Assembly (NCBI GenBank): GCA_022559845.1
Contig: CM040128.1
Location: 78,617,247 to 78,681,246 of the forward strand
Direction: 5' to 3'
DNA: 64,000 bases
Source of the DNA: Amorphophallus konjac
Lineage: Eukaryota > Streptophyta > Magnoliopsida > Alismatales > Araceae
Each line of letters opens with the position of its first letter. The first letter of the stretch is position 1. Shown here one piece after another: positions 30,043-40,950 of this stretch. The notes under the pieces are model-generated. The model saw only the letters and a list, made by a program, of their open reading frames with translations, was not told the DNA's origin and did no database searches. The position numbers and the translations under genes are program-made.

Positions 30043-31240
30043 CTAGCACGGCATAGCACAAGATCTTCTGGGAAGAAATGATGCTCCTTGACTTGGGCAT
30101 TGTAATACTATGACAGTTGCTATTGATAAGCAGTTAGCCGGGTCCGAGCGCGATCTTTGTCTTTTGTTAGTAGGTCCAAGTTCTCTCGTAGTGTCTGATT
30201 GTTCCGTGCTTTGTCTAATTGGCTGACTCTTAGGGTTCAATTGGAAATCTCCACGGGTATGACGGCCTCAAAGCTGTATGCCAAGTGGAATGGAGTTTCT
30301 CCTATGGCAGCCTAAGCAATGGTGCGGTGCGCCCAAAGTACACTTAGGATGGTGTCTACCCACGACTCGCCCGCTTGCTCCAGGCGGGTCTTGATGCCTT
30401 AGAGGAGGGGTCCGATTGGCATTTTCCACTAAACCGTTAGCTTGGGGGTGCCCTATTGAAGTGTAGTGATTCCAGATCCCCTGTTCCAAGAACTTCTCTC
30501 GGAAGGCAATGCTATCGAACTATTTGTCGTTGTCGGTCATGAGGACGTGCGGGATCCCGAACATGCAAATTATGTTACGTAGGATAAATTTCCAGGATGC
30601 CTCACATGTGATCTTCCCCAATGGTTCTACCTCGACCCATATGGTGAAGTAGTCGATAGCGATGATAAAGAATTTCTTCCTCCCCTGGGCTTCTGGGAAG
30701 GGGCCCAGTATATCTATCTCCCATTGAACAAATGGGCGAGGCTCCATTCAGGTATGAAGCTGTGTCGCCGGTTGGTGATGTAGTTGTGCTAACTTCTGGC
30801 ATTGGGGGCAGCTTTGTACGTACTCGAGGCAATCCTGCTATAGGGTGGGCCACCAATACCCCTGCCAGATAGGGTTTCTGGCGAGTGCTCATCCCACAAC
30901 ATGGCTGCTGTAAAGTCCTTTGTGGACCTCATGGATAGCTTGCTTGGTTTCGGTTGGGAATAAGCACTTCAGCAGTGGTGCAGAGTGTGAACGCCTGAAG
31001 AGGCATTCGTTGACAAGCGTGAAGTGTGCTAACCGCGTGCACACTTGGTGGGCCTCCAAGTAGTCGTCGGGCAAGCTCTGGCGTAGGAGGTAGCCGAGGA
31101 TGATGTTCATCCACGACGGCTCATAATCAATGGCGTTCTCCTGAGGCTTAGGTTCTTCAATGCTCAACAGCTGTAGTTTCTCTCCATTACCGCCCGTGAG
31201 CTCGCAACTGTAGTGGATGAAGCCTAGAGGGAGAGAGCGT
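30043..31240 (-). pseudogene. Tat-like integrase, decayed
   Basis: Read on the minus strand, the zinc region (EVHKGLYSSH, then CPQCQ near 30815-30800) leads into the catalytic core. Motifs are FVQWEIDILGPFP (first Asp about 30718), HVLMTDNDK (second Asp about 30527) and GHPQANGLVENANR (Glu about 30428). C-terminal remnants run to about 30043. At least three frame breaks separate these blocks, so no protein is made. Beyond it, in the direction of transcription, lie the tandem repeats and the antisense ORF. Confidence 0.88.
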
Positions 31241-31737
31241 CTACTCAGGCATTTTCTACCCTCGAGATGTGGAGTACCTCGAAGTGGGAGAGGCTCGAGG
31301 GAACCTCCTTCATCTTCTAGAGGTATTTGATCATGATTGGTTCTTAGGCCTCGAACTCCCTATGAACTTGATTGGCGAAGAGCAAGGAGTCGCTATACGG
31401 TCGGAGGTTTAATGCTCTGAGGTGCTTCGCCATGCGAAGGCTGGACAGTAGGGCTTCGTACTCGGCCATGTTATTGGTGGCCGAGAATTTGAAGCATAAC
31501 GTGGACTGTAACTCGACCCCCTCCGGTGACAACAGGAGTAGGCCTGCTCCCACTCGCACAAGACGACCCATCCACATATAGTTACCAGGTTGGCTCGGGG
31601 TAGTGCTCAGACCCTTCTTCATCAGGAAGAGTTCATTAGGAGATGAAATCCGCCATGGCTTGCCCTTGATGGCAGTCCTCGGGTGGAAGCTGATGTCGAA
31701 TTCTCCCAGCTCTATGGCCTACTTGACCAGCCTCCCC
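31241..31737 (-). pseudogene. Tat-like additional RNase H domain
   Basis: The blocks AIELGEFDISFHPRTAIKG (about 31705-31650), AGLLLLSPEGVELQ, NMAEYEALLSSLRMA (about 31475-31430) and YSDSLLFANQV carry the Asp, Glu and Asp positions of a second RNase H. This domain follows the ordinary RNase H in the Tat lineage. It is the diagnostic reason to call the right-hand element Tat-like. The frame continues across the TCCCC duplication from 60955, which confirms S2 as an insertion here. An in-frame TAG lies near 31720. Confidence 0.85.
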
Positions 31738-32486
31738 TGTTAGTCTGTGAGGACTAGGTGCAATGGTACAGACACAGATTCAGAGGGGAGGGTGAATGAA
31801 TCCCCTTTAAAAATTCTGCCCAAATTAAGCTCTAATTAGTAAGTTATGCGGAATTAAATACTGATTGACTTTAACTAAATATGAAGCACATGATAAAACA
31901 CTTGGTGGCTGACTCTGAGCTATGTTGAGGCACACTAAAGAACATGTCGTAGGTCTATGCAGTGGACTACACGGCAGCAACTATGCAGCTTACAGAAACA
32001 CTCTAGGTATGCAATGCATTCAAGAGTCACTCAGGTAGACTTGATTGAAAGCGAACCTAGACATTCATCTACCATAAACGAATGAACAATAAAACCATAG
32101 TGCACAGAAGATTTTTAGGTGGTTCGGTCCTCCAGACCTACATCCACCCCACACTCCAACCAGAGTGTGGATTCTGCTGATACACAGCTTAAACTGCTGG
32201 GCCTTCTAACTTGCCTACAACCGCTGACTTACAGCTTGCTCACTGTGCAGTACAGCTTAGCCACCGCTGATTCACAGCTTTAAACTACTGGGCCTTACAG
32301 CTTATGCCACCGCTGATTCACAGCTTCTGAAATGGAATGTAGAATTGAAAAATAGGAATGATAAAAATCAGCAACAGAAAGTTGGAATTAAAGCTCAGAA
32401 AATATAGCTCGCTCTGGAGCAATGTAGCTTGGATTTGATCCAGAAGCTACAGATCTCCTTCCTCCTTGGATCTTGCTGCTGCACTC
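31738..32486 (-). repeat. S2 left LTR, first segment
   Basis: This segment is nearly the same as 58673-59417 of the right LTR. It ends with CACTC (32482-32486), the TSD of S1. No gene is present. Confidence 0.92.
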
Positions 32487-32608
32487 TGTTGTGTCCCCGG
32501 GTTTTGATGCTGTCAAAAACATGAATCATGTATGCTCTTTAAATTGTTTTTGATTGAGTTATTTAAGTGTTTAAATTGCCATGTTGCACAAAGAACAGGA
32601 TAAAGGCT

Positions 32609-32716
32609 AGTCAAATTCAAAAGTCAACACATAGTCAACAAGAAAAGTCAACATGGTCAATGAAGTCAATGCACAGTCAACAGGAAAGCTTAATGGTCTA
32701 GCTCAGCCAGTCAAAG
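32609..32716 (-). promoter_or_regulatory. Cluster of W-box-like motifs in S1 U3
   Basis: Eight (A/G)GTCAA motifs, that is TTGAC(C/T) on the minus strand, occur in about 108 bp. TTGAC(C/T) is the WRKY factor site. The 3' LTR (46415-46525) retains six. Function is inferred. Confidence 0.6.
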
Positions 32717-32800
32717 CTCCAATCAGCACAAACTGTAAAATGGCCGACAGATAGTTGGCACAGCAACGAAGGTCGAAGCACCCTTGTTATTTCAACAAGC

Positions 32801-32975
32801 AAGGTCGGTGCAATGCCTTCCCTGCACTAGCACGGTCGGTGCAATGTTTTCCATGGTACAAGCAAGGTCGGTGCAATCTCTTCACTAGCACAAGCACGGT
32901 CGGTGCAATGTTCAGTTTCAAAGGAATAAGGTCGGTGCAATCTCTTCGCTAGCACAAGCACGGTCGGTGCAATCC
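32801..32975 (+). repeat. GGTCGGTGCAAT repeat array in S1 U3
   Basis: Six exact GGTCGGTGCAAT copies lie near 32803, 32833, 32866, 32898, 32930 and 32962, spaced 30-33 bp. They are followed by GGTCGATGCT variants up to about 33235. The 3' LTR repeats the array at about 49800-49950, and S2 carries the reverse complement. Confidence 0.85.
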
Positions 32976-33070
32976 CTCGGTTAAGCCAAGAACTAAGGTC
33001 GACGCTAGTTCTGCCCTCAAGCAATGAAGGTCGATGCTAGTTCTGCCCAGTTTGATTTCTAGTGTCTGAG

Positions 33071-33230
33071 GTCGATGCTACTTCAGTTTGCACGCAGCTA
33101 AGGTCGATGTTACTTTAGCTGGGATAGTAACTAAGGTCGATGCTACTTCAGTTTGCACGTAGCTAAGGTTGATGTTACTTCAGCTGGGACAACAACTAAG
33201 GTCGATGCTACTTCAGTTAGCACGCAGCGA
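33071..33230 (+). repeat. 65-bp tandem repeat in S1 5' LTR
   Basis: Units contain TTTGCACG(C/T)AGCTAAGG and CAACTAAGGTCGATGCTACTTCAG. There are two units here and three in the 3' LTR (about 50050-50255). Confidence 0.85.
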
Positions 33231-33597
33231 TGCACATCGAGCCAGCGCATGAAAAAGGTTTATGCACATTTGCTACTAAGGTCTCTGCATGGTTATCTTC
33301 AACATAGGAAAGGTGTTTGAAGAAATGCCTGAGTAAACTATTGGGAGATGTAGGACTTAAGTGAATCGATACAGAGGCACATGACTGTGCATAAGAAGAT
33401 AAGTGAGACCAATCATTGGTACTGTAAGGGAGTGGCACGTGAACCCATGTGAGTAGTGATGGGGCACGTGATCCAAGAAAAGATGGCACTCATTTTCAGA
33501 GGTTTCCAGAAGAATCATCCTCTCTCTCTCATGCCAGGTGGACCAATATGGTGTCACTAGGTTATTCCTTCTGGCTCATCGTTAAGGAGGCCCTGTC

Positions 33598-33609
33598 CTA
33601 TATATATAG
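33598..33609 (+). promoter_or_regulatory. TATA box of S1 5' LTR
   Basis: CTATATATATAG is conserved at 50634-50645 in the 3' LTR. It resembles the long TATA boxes reported for Sireviruses. Confidence 0.75.
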
Positions 33610-34596
33610 CCGCCTCGTCCTTCGATGAAGAATATATATGAAAAGAGAAAAAGGGGTGCTGAGGGGCCGCAGAAAGCAGTAAGGGGTTCCTGTGAGCGAA
33701 GGTTCCATTTGAAAAGAGAGCTGTGCAGAAGAAGAAAAAGAGAGTGAGAGCTGAGAAGTGAAGAGAGCAGGAGAGAAAAATAGAGTATCGTAAAAGTGAG
33801 CAGAAGAAGAGAAAGAGAGAGCCCGTGGAGAAAAAGTGTGCAGCGTAGTTTTGACTGAAGATCTGGGTGTTCTTTCTTGGCCTCTAGATCAAATCCAAGC
33901 CATCGTGGTTTTCATCTTCGTAGCCACTGTTGCTATTGTTCCTTGTTGCTTTTATCTTCTGTTTTCCTTGATTTCTTTCATCAAGCTGTTAGTCAGCATG
34001 TTAGCAAGCTGTGAGGCTCAGCGTTGAGGATTTTTTCCTCGGTTAGCAAGCTGTGAAGCTCAGTGGTGTTAGCAAGCTGTGAGGATCAGCTATTCAACCT
34101 GTCAGTCAGCGAATCCTCACTGGGTTCAGTGAGGGGTGGATGTGGGCAGACTTGGTGTCTGACCAAACCACCTAAAAATATCCTGTGTTAGTGGTTTGCT
34201 TTGTGAGTGTGAATCCATTTCATCTATCCCCTTCACATGTTTTGATTCCAAGCCATTTTAGTTTCTATATGCTAAGCACTCATCTATAGTTTTAGTTGAA
34301 GTAATCACCGCAACTGCTTTGTGCGATTCTTGGGTAATTTGTGCTTCCTGGTTTAGATTCATGTGCCGTGAGATTTGCCCCTTTGAGTGTATTGAATGTG
34401 TTCAATGTTACATCAGTCCGCCTGCATGCTAAGCACTTGTTTTTGATTTGGGTAGAATTTCACTTAGAGTCTGAGCCATTCATTCTGCACCCTTAATTGT
34501 TTGTCTCTAACTCGGTTGAGTTTCTATTCCGCAATAATTTTTTTAAAAGGTATTCATTCACCCCCCCTCTGAATTCTTGCCTTACATTCCATCAAT

Positions 34597-34608
34597 TGGT
34601 ATCAGAGC
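34597..34608 (+). other. S1 primer binding site (initiator tRNA-Met)
   Basis: TGGTATCAGAGC begins two bases after the LTR end at 34594. Confidence 0.92.
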
Positions 34609-34620
34609 AGGTTACCCAAC

Positions 34621-36399
34621 ATGTGGTCCAATGACCAGGGTAGACCTAGATCTGGCAACCATCGCAGCTTCGTTGCTGAGGGACATTCTATTAACTGTCC
34701 TCCTTTCTTTGATGGTGTTAATTATATTTATTGGAAAAATAGGATGGAGGTATTCCTGAGAGCGCAGAGCCACGAGCTCTGGAGAGTAATCACCACAGGA
34801 CCATTTGAGCTACCGCTAGATGAAAACGCATGGTCAAGGGAACATGTTAGGCTCTCAACGGTGAACTGGACGGCTCTGAATATAATGCAGTGCACAGTTC
34901 ATCTAGAAGAGTATTCTAGGATCTTTGCTTGCAGATCAGCCAAAGACATGTGGGACAAGCTGGAGCTGATATATGAAGGAACATCCCAGGTAAGAGCAAC
35001 AAAAGTAAATATGCTGGTCTCCGAGTATGAGGTATATAAAATGAAGTCTGATGAGTCAATAAAGGAAATGTTCTCTAGGCTTTCTCAGCTTACTAACAAT
35101 CTTAAAGCTCTAGGCAAGGATTATTCTAATAGTGAGATTGTTAGGAAAATCCTCAGGTCTCTATCTCCTGCATGGCACACAAAGACCAGTATGATAGAAG
35201 AGTCTAAGGACCTAACCACGATGAAGGTGGATGAGTTAATTGGGTCTTTGATGACATACAAGTTAAACTTCAGGAATCCTGAAGATGAGCAGAAGAAACC
35301 CAAGACGCTAGTCCTCAAGGGGTCTGGTAGCAGTAGTGAGAGTAGTGATGAACTCAATGAGTATTTTAATGAACTATCGGCCTCTGAACAAGCTTTCCTC
35401 ACCAGATATTTCAAAATGTTTTTAAGAATGAGAGGTAAGTATGCCAAGAAGAACAAACCCTACCAGGCATATAGAGGCTATCACTCTAAATCTGACCAAA
35501 ATAAGAAATCTGATAAGATTATATGTTATAATTGCAGGAAATCAGGGCATGTCAGAGATGAATGTCCGGAGCTGGTAAAGAAGGATGCCAAGGGCAGGAA
35601 AAAGCAAACCAAGGCCATGGTGTCAACTTGGAGTGACGAGGAAGAAAGTATTTTGAGTGACGATGAAGAAATTGAAATCTGCGGTCTTATGGCCATTGAA
35701 GATGGAAGTGATCACCACAGTGATCAAAAGGAAGATGAAGAGGTGAGCTCTATTTTTGAAAATTTTACCATAGATGATTAAGAGCATGCATACACTGTGC
35801 TATTTGAGTCACAGGAACAATTAAGAAAGAAGAATAAGAAATTGAGAAAGAAAACTGAACAGAATGATAATTTTTCATGTGAAAAATGCTATCAAGGAGA
35901 AGACTTAATTAGAGCTCATGATCTAGACACAGAAAAGTTTAAGGAAATAATTGGCTTGTTGAGAATTGAAAACAAGGAATTATTAGCCAAAATTTCTGAG
36001 CTTGAAAATAATCTCAAAATGTCCAATAATGATCAGAGTTTAGTTGATGAATTAATTCAAAGTGATGCTCTGGTTAAGGAAAATGAAAAGTTGAAACTGT
36101 TAAACACTGCTATGTCGGAGAAGCTTCTTGTCCTAGAAAAAGGAAAATCTGTTTACATAGATGAGTCTGAAAAGTTGCATAATCTGGAACAAGAAATTGA
36201 AAATCATAAAACTACAAATACAGTGTTGAATGAGTGCGTTAATTACAGTGAGACGGAGATCGCCAGTTATGAAATACACATTGTCACTTTATAGAATGAA
36301 ATTAAAGATTTAAAAAATTCTTTGTCAAGATTTGTTGATGGTCAAGAAAATTTGGACAAACTCTTAGGAACAAAGGTAAATCTTCAGAAGGAGGGGTTG
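34621..36399 (+). pseudogene. S1 Gag, N-terminal part (copia-type Gag, zinc knuckle, coiled coil)
   Basis: The ATG lies 12 bp after the primer site. The first ORF of 386 codons has the copia-type Gag fold (INCPPFFDGVNYIYWKNRME; CRSAKDMWDKLELIYEGT; LTTMKVDELIGSLMTYK), an intact CCHC knuckle (CYNCRKSGHVRDEC, about 35523-35564) and an acidic region. TAA at 35779-35781 interrupts it. The same frame continues with a Lys/Glu-rich coiled coil (35797-36291), is broken by TAG at 36292-36294, and is split at 36400 by element A2. The order Gag, knuckle, long coiled coil is typical of Sirevirus Gag. Confidence 0.9.
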
Positions 36400-38489
36400 T
36401 GATGCGGGACGGGACGCGACTCGAGACAACAAGGGACTCCAGCTCGCGGACGTCCCTAAGCGAGGGAAACGCGTGGATCTACGCGATTGAGAAACCGACA
36501 ATGAGTCTCGGGTATTGATTTTTTTGCGTACTCGGATTGAGTCACGGGATGGGTTCCACTCACTCGCTCTCGTAACGGTGATAAAAGTATAGCGAACTAA
36601 ATTCCCATCACTCTAGTAGCGGTAATAGAATACATACGAAATAAGAAAAATGCGAAGAGAGGAGCGGACACGATACCTCCACGCTACCGGGCGTGGGGAA
36701 GACGAACCCGACCGAACTTCGTACTCCCGGAACAATAAATAATTAAACTACAGTAATGAATATTACTGCCCACTCCACGCAGGGAGGTAAAGGGTTACAA
36801 TGTGGGACCCGGGAGTAGCGGGTTGGGGTTGACGGGCAGCGATTTGGGCAGCTCCGGCGGTGACGCGTGCCAACGAACATGGGGCCCACGTCCTGGTCAG
36901 AGGGTCGATCGGGCCGGGAGTGCTACCGCTGCGGTGGGGACTCTTGGAGGGACGATCCCGAGGAGGGGGACGCGCTGGTTCACCTTGTGGAAGGCGAGAT
37001 GGCCCGACTGGGAATGATGTTGCTTGCTGCCCACGAACATGTTCTGCTGTCACAGCACTACGTGACCCTGTGAGAACAGCTATTGCGATCATACCTGAGC
37101 TCAGAACTATGTGAGACTAGCGCCATTGGAAGGCTATCTCAGAGATCTACAACCCCATGTTGTCACATGAATTTTAATCTCTTTGTATCCTCCGTGGCTA
37201 AATTTACAACAGACTGGCTCACAGAACTAGATCAGACAGGGTAGAAAGTGGATCTGCTTGAGAACTCGGTTTGATCGGAGGGTAGACGATGGATCTGGGT
37301 GCTGGAAATTTTATGGCTGAGAGAGGGGAATGTGAGGATGACACAAAAATATTTTGGGATTTTTGGGATGTGGTTTAAGAGTGAAAGGGATTTTATGGTG
37401 GACAGGGGTTGGATCTGGATTGCACAGGACAGAACAGATTTAGGAAAATACAGTGATTTTTTTGTAAGGAAAAAGAACTCCTAAATTCGTGGAAAAATTT
37501 GTGGAATGGTGGTTTGATGAACAAAACTTCCAATCCAAATTTCAACTCGTTCTGAAATTGGGAAAGGGGTGAAAACGGGGAAGAACTAGGCTGTTGGAAC
37601 ACAGATCTGCACAGGAGGCAGATTGCTAGGGGTAGAGAGAGTGAATTGGGAAAAATGGCAAACGAAAGTGGAATTACCTGAATTTTTTTGTGGAGGATGG
37701 GTGAACGTGGGGAACTCACCATCCAATATTCAGCATGATCTGAGCCCTTGATTGAGAGCTAAAAATCGAGCACTAGGCTTCTGTCCAGCAATGGACAGAT
37801 CTGCGACGGCGAGGCGGTGGCGGTGCGATGGCGGCGGCGGCGAAGGTGCTGAGCTTCTCACTCAGAGAGGGGGTGGTGGGGAGGCTTCACATCTCTGAAA
37901 ATTTGGAGCTATCACAGCTCCAAGGGGGAGAGAGGGTGCCTTTGGGCAAATTGAGCAACAAATGGGATTTTTTTCTTCATTAATTGCTAAGGAATTCACA
38001 AAATACATGGGTTATATAGAAATGGAAAAAAGACACAAACTACCCCTAGATCTAGGGTTAAGGAGGGATAAACTAGGGATATGATAATTAATCCCCCATG
38101 TGGTCAAATGACTAAATTAAATAAAATACAAGGAATAAACAATAGTAAAGGGGGGAGCATCTTGGACTTTACTTGGTCAAAGTTTGAATTTTTTTCCACC
38201 TTATCCCCCCCTTGGTCCAAGTCCAATTTTGGACTTTGAACTAGACCCACATGGGCCCTAGATCCTAGGTGGACCAACGGAAAATAAGGTGGGGGCCTTG
38301 CTGGACCTACTAGCAAATTACATAGAAACCCAAAGGCCTTTTTGCAAAGAAACCCAAAGATTCCTAATGACTAACCCTTTGGCTTATAATGCCTTACAAT
38401 TGTAAACCCAATTAGCCAAGGATATAAATTCAAATAAAAAGGACACAAATGTAAAAATAAAAGGTTAGTGCTCGGTGTTGATTCCCATA
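36400..38489 (-). repeat. A2 left LTR (3' LTR in element orientation)
   Basis: It is GC-rich in the U5 part with a GTTATATAGA TATA-like motif at 38011-38020 (minus strand CTATATAAC). It contains short ORFs repeated in the partner LTR, and no gene. Confidence 0.88.
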
Positions 38490-38940
38490 AATTCTCCCCG
38501 GGTGGGAAGAACTCGACCCCGTCGAGTAAGGGGTGCGGCTGCTCGTGTGGCTCCGGCGGATCTGTCACCATACTAGGTAGCGTGGAGTACGCTCCACTCC
38601 AAGTAATCGTCACCTGCTCTTCCCGTATATATTCGATATGCACATGCTGCTGTGGGAATGAGGCTAGTGGTGGACACTCCGGGGTGGGGTCACTCTCAAA
38701 GGAAGGAGACGGCTCAATGACTCACTAGGAATCACCGTTGGGTCCCTTTAAGACTAGATCCAAGACATAGAATGGTAGAGTCGATCCCAAATTCTGGCAA
38801 GTCTACGACGTACGCATGAGTTTCGACTTGCCTCACTCTCGAAAGGGACTAACACCACGAGCTTACGACTGACTCGAGTGATGCATGCAGACTCTGAACA
38901 AACTGGACAATTAAAGGGAAAAGCACACTCTATATCCTAG
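38490..38940 (-). pseudogene. A2 integrase-tail/chromodomain remnant
   Basis: Minus-strand translation gives PSPSFESDPTPECPP and VHIEYIREEQVTITWSGAY, aligning with A1. The chromodomain core (the RYLV...EDTW part) is then missing before LLDGVEF. The hairpin CTCGACCCCGTCGAG lies at 38512-38526 and the polypurine segment at 38490-38506. Confidence 0.75.
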
Positions 38941-38952
38941 TCTGTTCTAATG

Positions 38953-39687
38953 CTATGCAGACCCATGCAAAGGTGGACCAAGACATCCGAATGTGTGACT
39001 CGCATGCATTTGACGTAAACGAAGGTTGGCGACATGGGGGACTCCTAGACATCCAAGTATGAACAAGTCCAACAATGACTTCCCGTTGGACTTGGGTGCG
39101 GGAGGGCCAGGAGAGCCAAAACTTTCTTCTTCATCACCCCTATATGTGTGTATCTCTTGCCAATGAACGGGCTCCTGACTGAGTGTAGGTTGACTGGCCC
39201 GAGTGGGAGGGGTGTGGTAGGGGACTTCCCTGACAAAGTAGAAAGGAAGTGGTGGGTCATGAGGCTCACTAGGGAAGGGGTCGAAAGGGTTAAAGAATGT
39301 GTGGCCCCTCGAGATGGGTTCCCTCATGACACAGTCCCATGTTTGGAATTCTTAAAGGTGTAGAAGGTCACCTTCATTCATTGTGGTAAATGGGATGGTG
39401 GCCTCAAGTAGAAGATATGGTTCCTCCCTCGGGATAAAGGGAATGTAGTTAGGCTCGGCCGGCATGGGAGGAAACAAAAGAACCTCCGTGGTGACATGAC
39501 CCACGGTGTACACGGAGGTAATGGACCCCAATGTGGGATGCGTGAAGTTACGACTCGTGGATTGGTCGAAGTCTAGGGCCAACAGGTGCGTCAACTTCCA
39601 TTGCCGGTCTAATCCCTTGATAAGATCTTCCAAGGTATCTATATGGTGACTAGACCGGAACGTTGTGTGGAAGGAGTTGACGGGCAC
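38953..39687 (-). pseudogene. A2 central region of unknown function
   Basis: This aligns residue by residue with A1: VNSFHTTFRSSHHIDTLEDL, GSITSVYTVGHVTTEVLL, RGHTFFNPFDPF, FGSPGPP, LGCLGVP and FGCLGPP. A stop at about 39352 splits two long frames. It has one FDPFDPF block where A1 has two. I know no family for it. Confidence 0.75.
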
Positions 39688-39690
39688 TAC

Positions 39691-40587
39691 TTATAGTGCA
39701 AGGTCCATGGATGGGTAGCATGGTGTCCTATGGAGCAAGCCTATCTTGAGCCAACTAAGTAGTGGCTCGGCGATGAGTAGCTTCCCCGTTAGAAGTACGG
39801 GTGGCTCCGACTGAGGTGGCTCCGAATAAAGATCGGAAGGTGAGGGTAGTGGCAACGGAGCTCTCACGGGTTGGGAAAGAGGGTCCTCCATGATGGGGAG
39901 AGGACTTTGGGATGGCACCGTAGATGGTGCCGAGTTAGGACTACTGACTGCTACCTCCTTAAGCTTGGGCAGGAATCCATCAATCTGGGTACACATCCTA
40001 TCCACCCTATCCGAAATGAGTTTGAAAAGTTTGGCAATGGTGGGGTTTGGAGTAGGTGTATCGTGATGGACTCACCCATAATCACTCGGTTGCTCATACT
40101 TAATTGGCCTAGGCTTGGGTTGGAGCTCATCTAAGTGTGGGGCTCTTTGCCTCCGACTATGACCCACTTGGTTGGAGGTGATTGGGTGAGGTTGGTTGGA
40201 GGTGACCGGGTGGTGAAGGCTAGAGGTGACTGGGTGGGACTGGTGGGAGGTGACTGGGTGGGGATGATAGACTCTCCTAAGCTCTTTCTTCATGTCCCAC
40301 CATGACTCAATGGGCCATTGCCTCCTAATCTGCCTCAAGCATTCAATGTCTCTCTACTTCTCGACAGCCTCGTGAAGAAGCCTATCCTTGGCAAAAGAGA
40401 ATTGTCTGGCCTCGGACATGATGTAATAATTGAAATATTTATCCATGGTGGCTTCCCAATGTAGGTAGTCGCTCGGGACTTTGGAGCCACAAAAGTCCGA
40501 GGCTTCGGGCTTAATGAAGGAGATAGGATGGTTTCCAAGACCATGGGTATGCCAACGGTTATATCGCTTGGGCGACTGGGAATCCAT
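39691..40587 (-). pseudogene. A2 Gag portion
   Basis: Starting MDSQSP like A1, it carries the Gag domain (YLHWEATMDKYFNYY, WWDMKKELRRVY). It is broken by a stop at 40354 and again near 40072. An octapeptide repeat (HPVTSxQx, four copies, 40167-40262) expands the linker; A1 has two copies. No intact zinc knuckle is visible. The following linker reaches the central region at about 39750 (ALLIAEPLL-like). Confidence 0.8.
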
Positions 40588-40935
40588 TGGAAACTAGGGG
40601 AAGGGGAGACTACATGTTGGGCATGGAGACACAGGGAGACAAGACGAACCGACTCTCTAACAAACTAGACAATGGACTAGACACGACCAAAAAACAACAA
40701 TGCAAAGTTTGAATGAAGACTCAGCTACAAACCTAGACTTAACCAATAGACGGTACTTGGCAGAGCTAATTGATCCGAAGATCCACTCATGCAAGGCTGC
40801 TACCTTCCCGGTAGGCATAACCTATCATTCCGGCGACACCTTTTCATATACCGAATAGAGGAATACAAATGCAACACCTAGACTTAGACACAATTTTTTA
40901 TTTTTAATCAAAGACTACCCTAGACTCAACCTTCC

Positions 40936-40947
40936 GCTCTGATACCA
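40936..40947 (-). other. A2 primer binding site (initiator tRNA-Met)
   Basis: The minus strand reads TGGTATCAGAGC three bases from the 5' LTR edge at 40951. Confidence 0.9.
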
Positions 40948-40950
40948 ATT

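Larger units (their letters stand above)
32487..34594 (+). repeat. S1 5' LTR
   Basis: This 2108-bp LTR has a U3 that begins with a TTGAC-core cluster, then GGTCGGTGCAAT repeats, then a 65-bp tandem repeat. A TATA box follows at 33598. The leader contains three copies of GTTAGCAAGCTGTGAGGCTCAG (34000-34090). The small ORF at 33836-34027 (63 codons, hydrophobic) recurs in the 3' LTR at 50872-51063, but I see no evidence that it is a gene. Confidence 0.9.

Noticed and set aside
34597..34608. tRNA gene fragment
   Set aside because: Only the 12-base complement of the tRNA 3' end is present, right after an LTR; it is a primer binding site.
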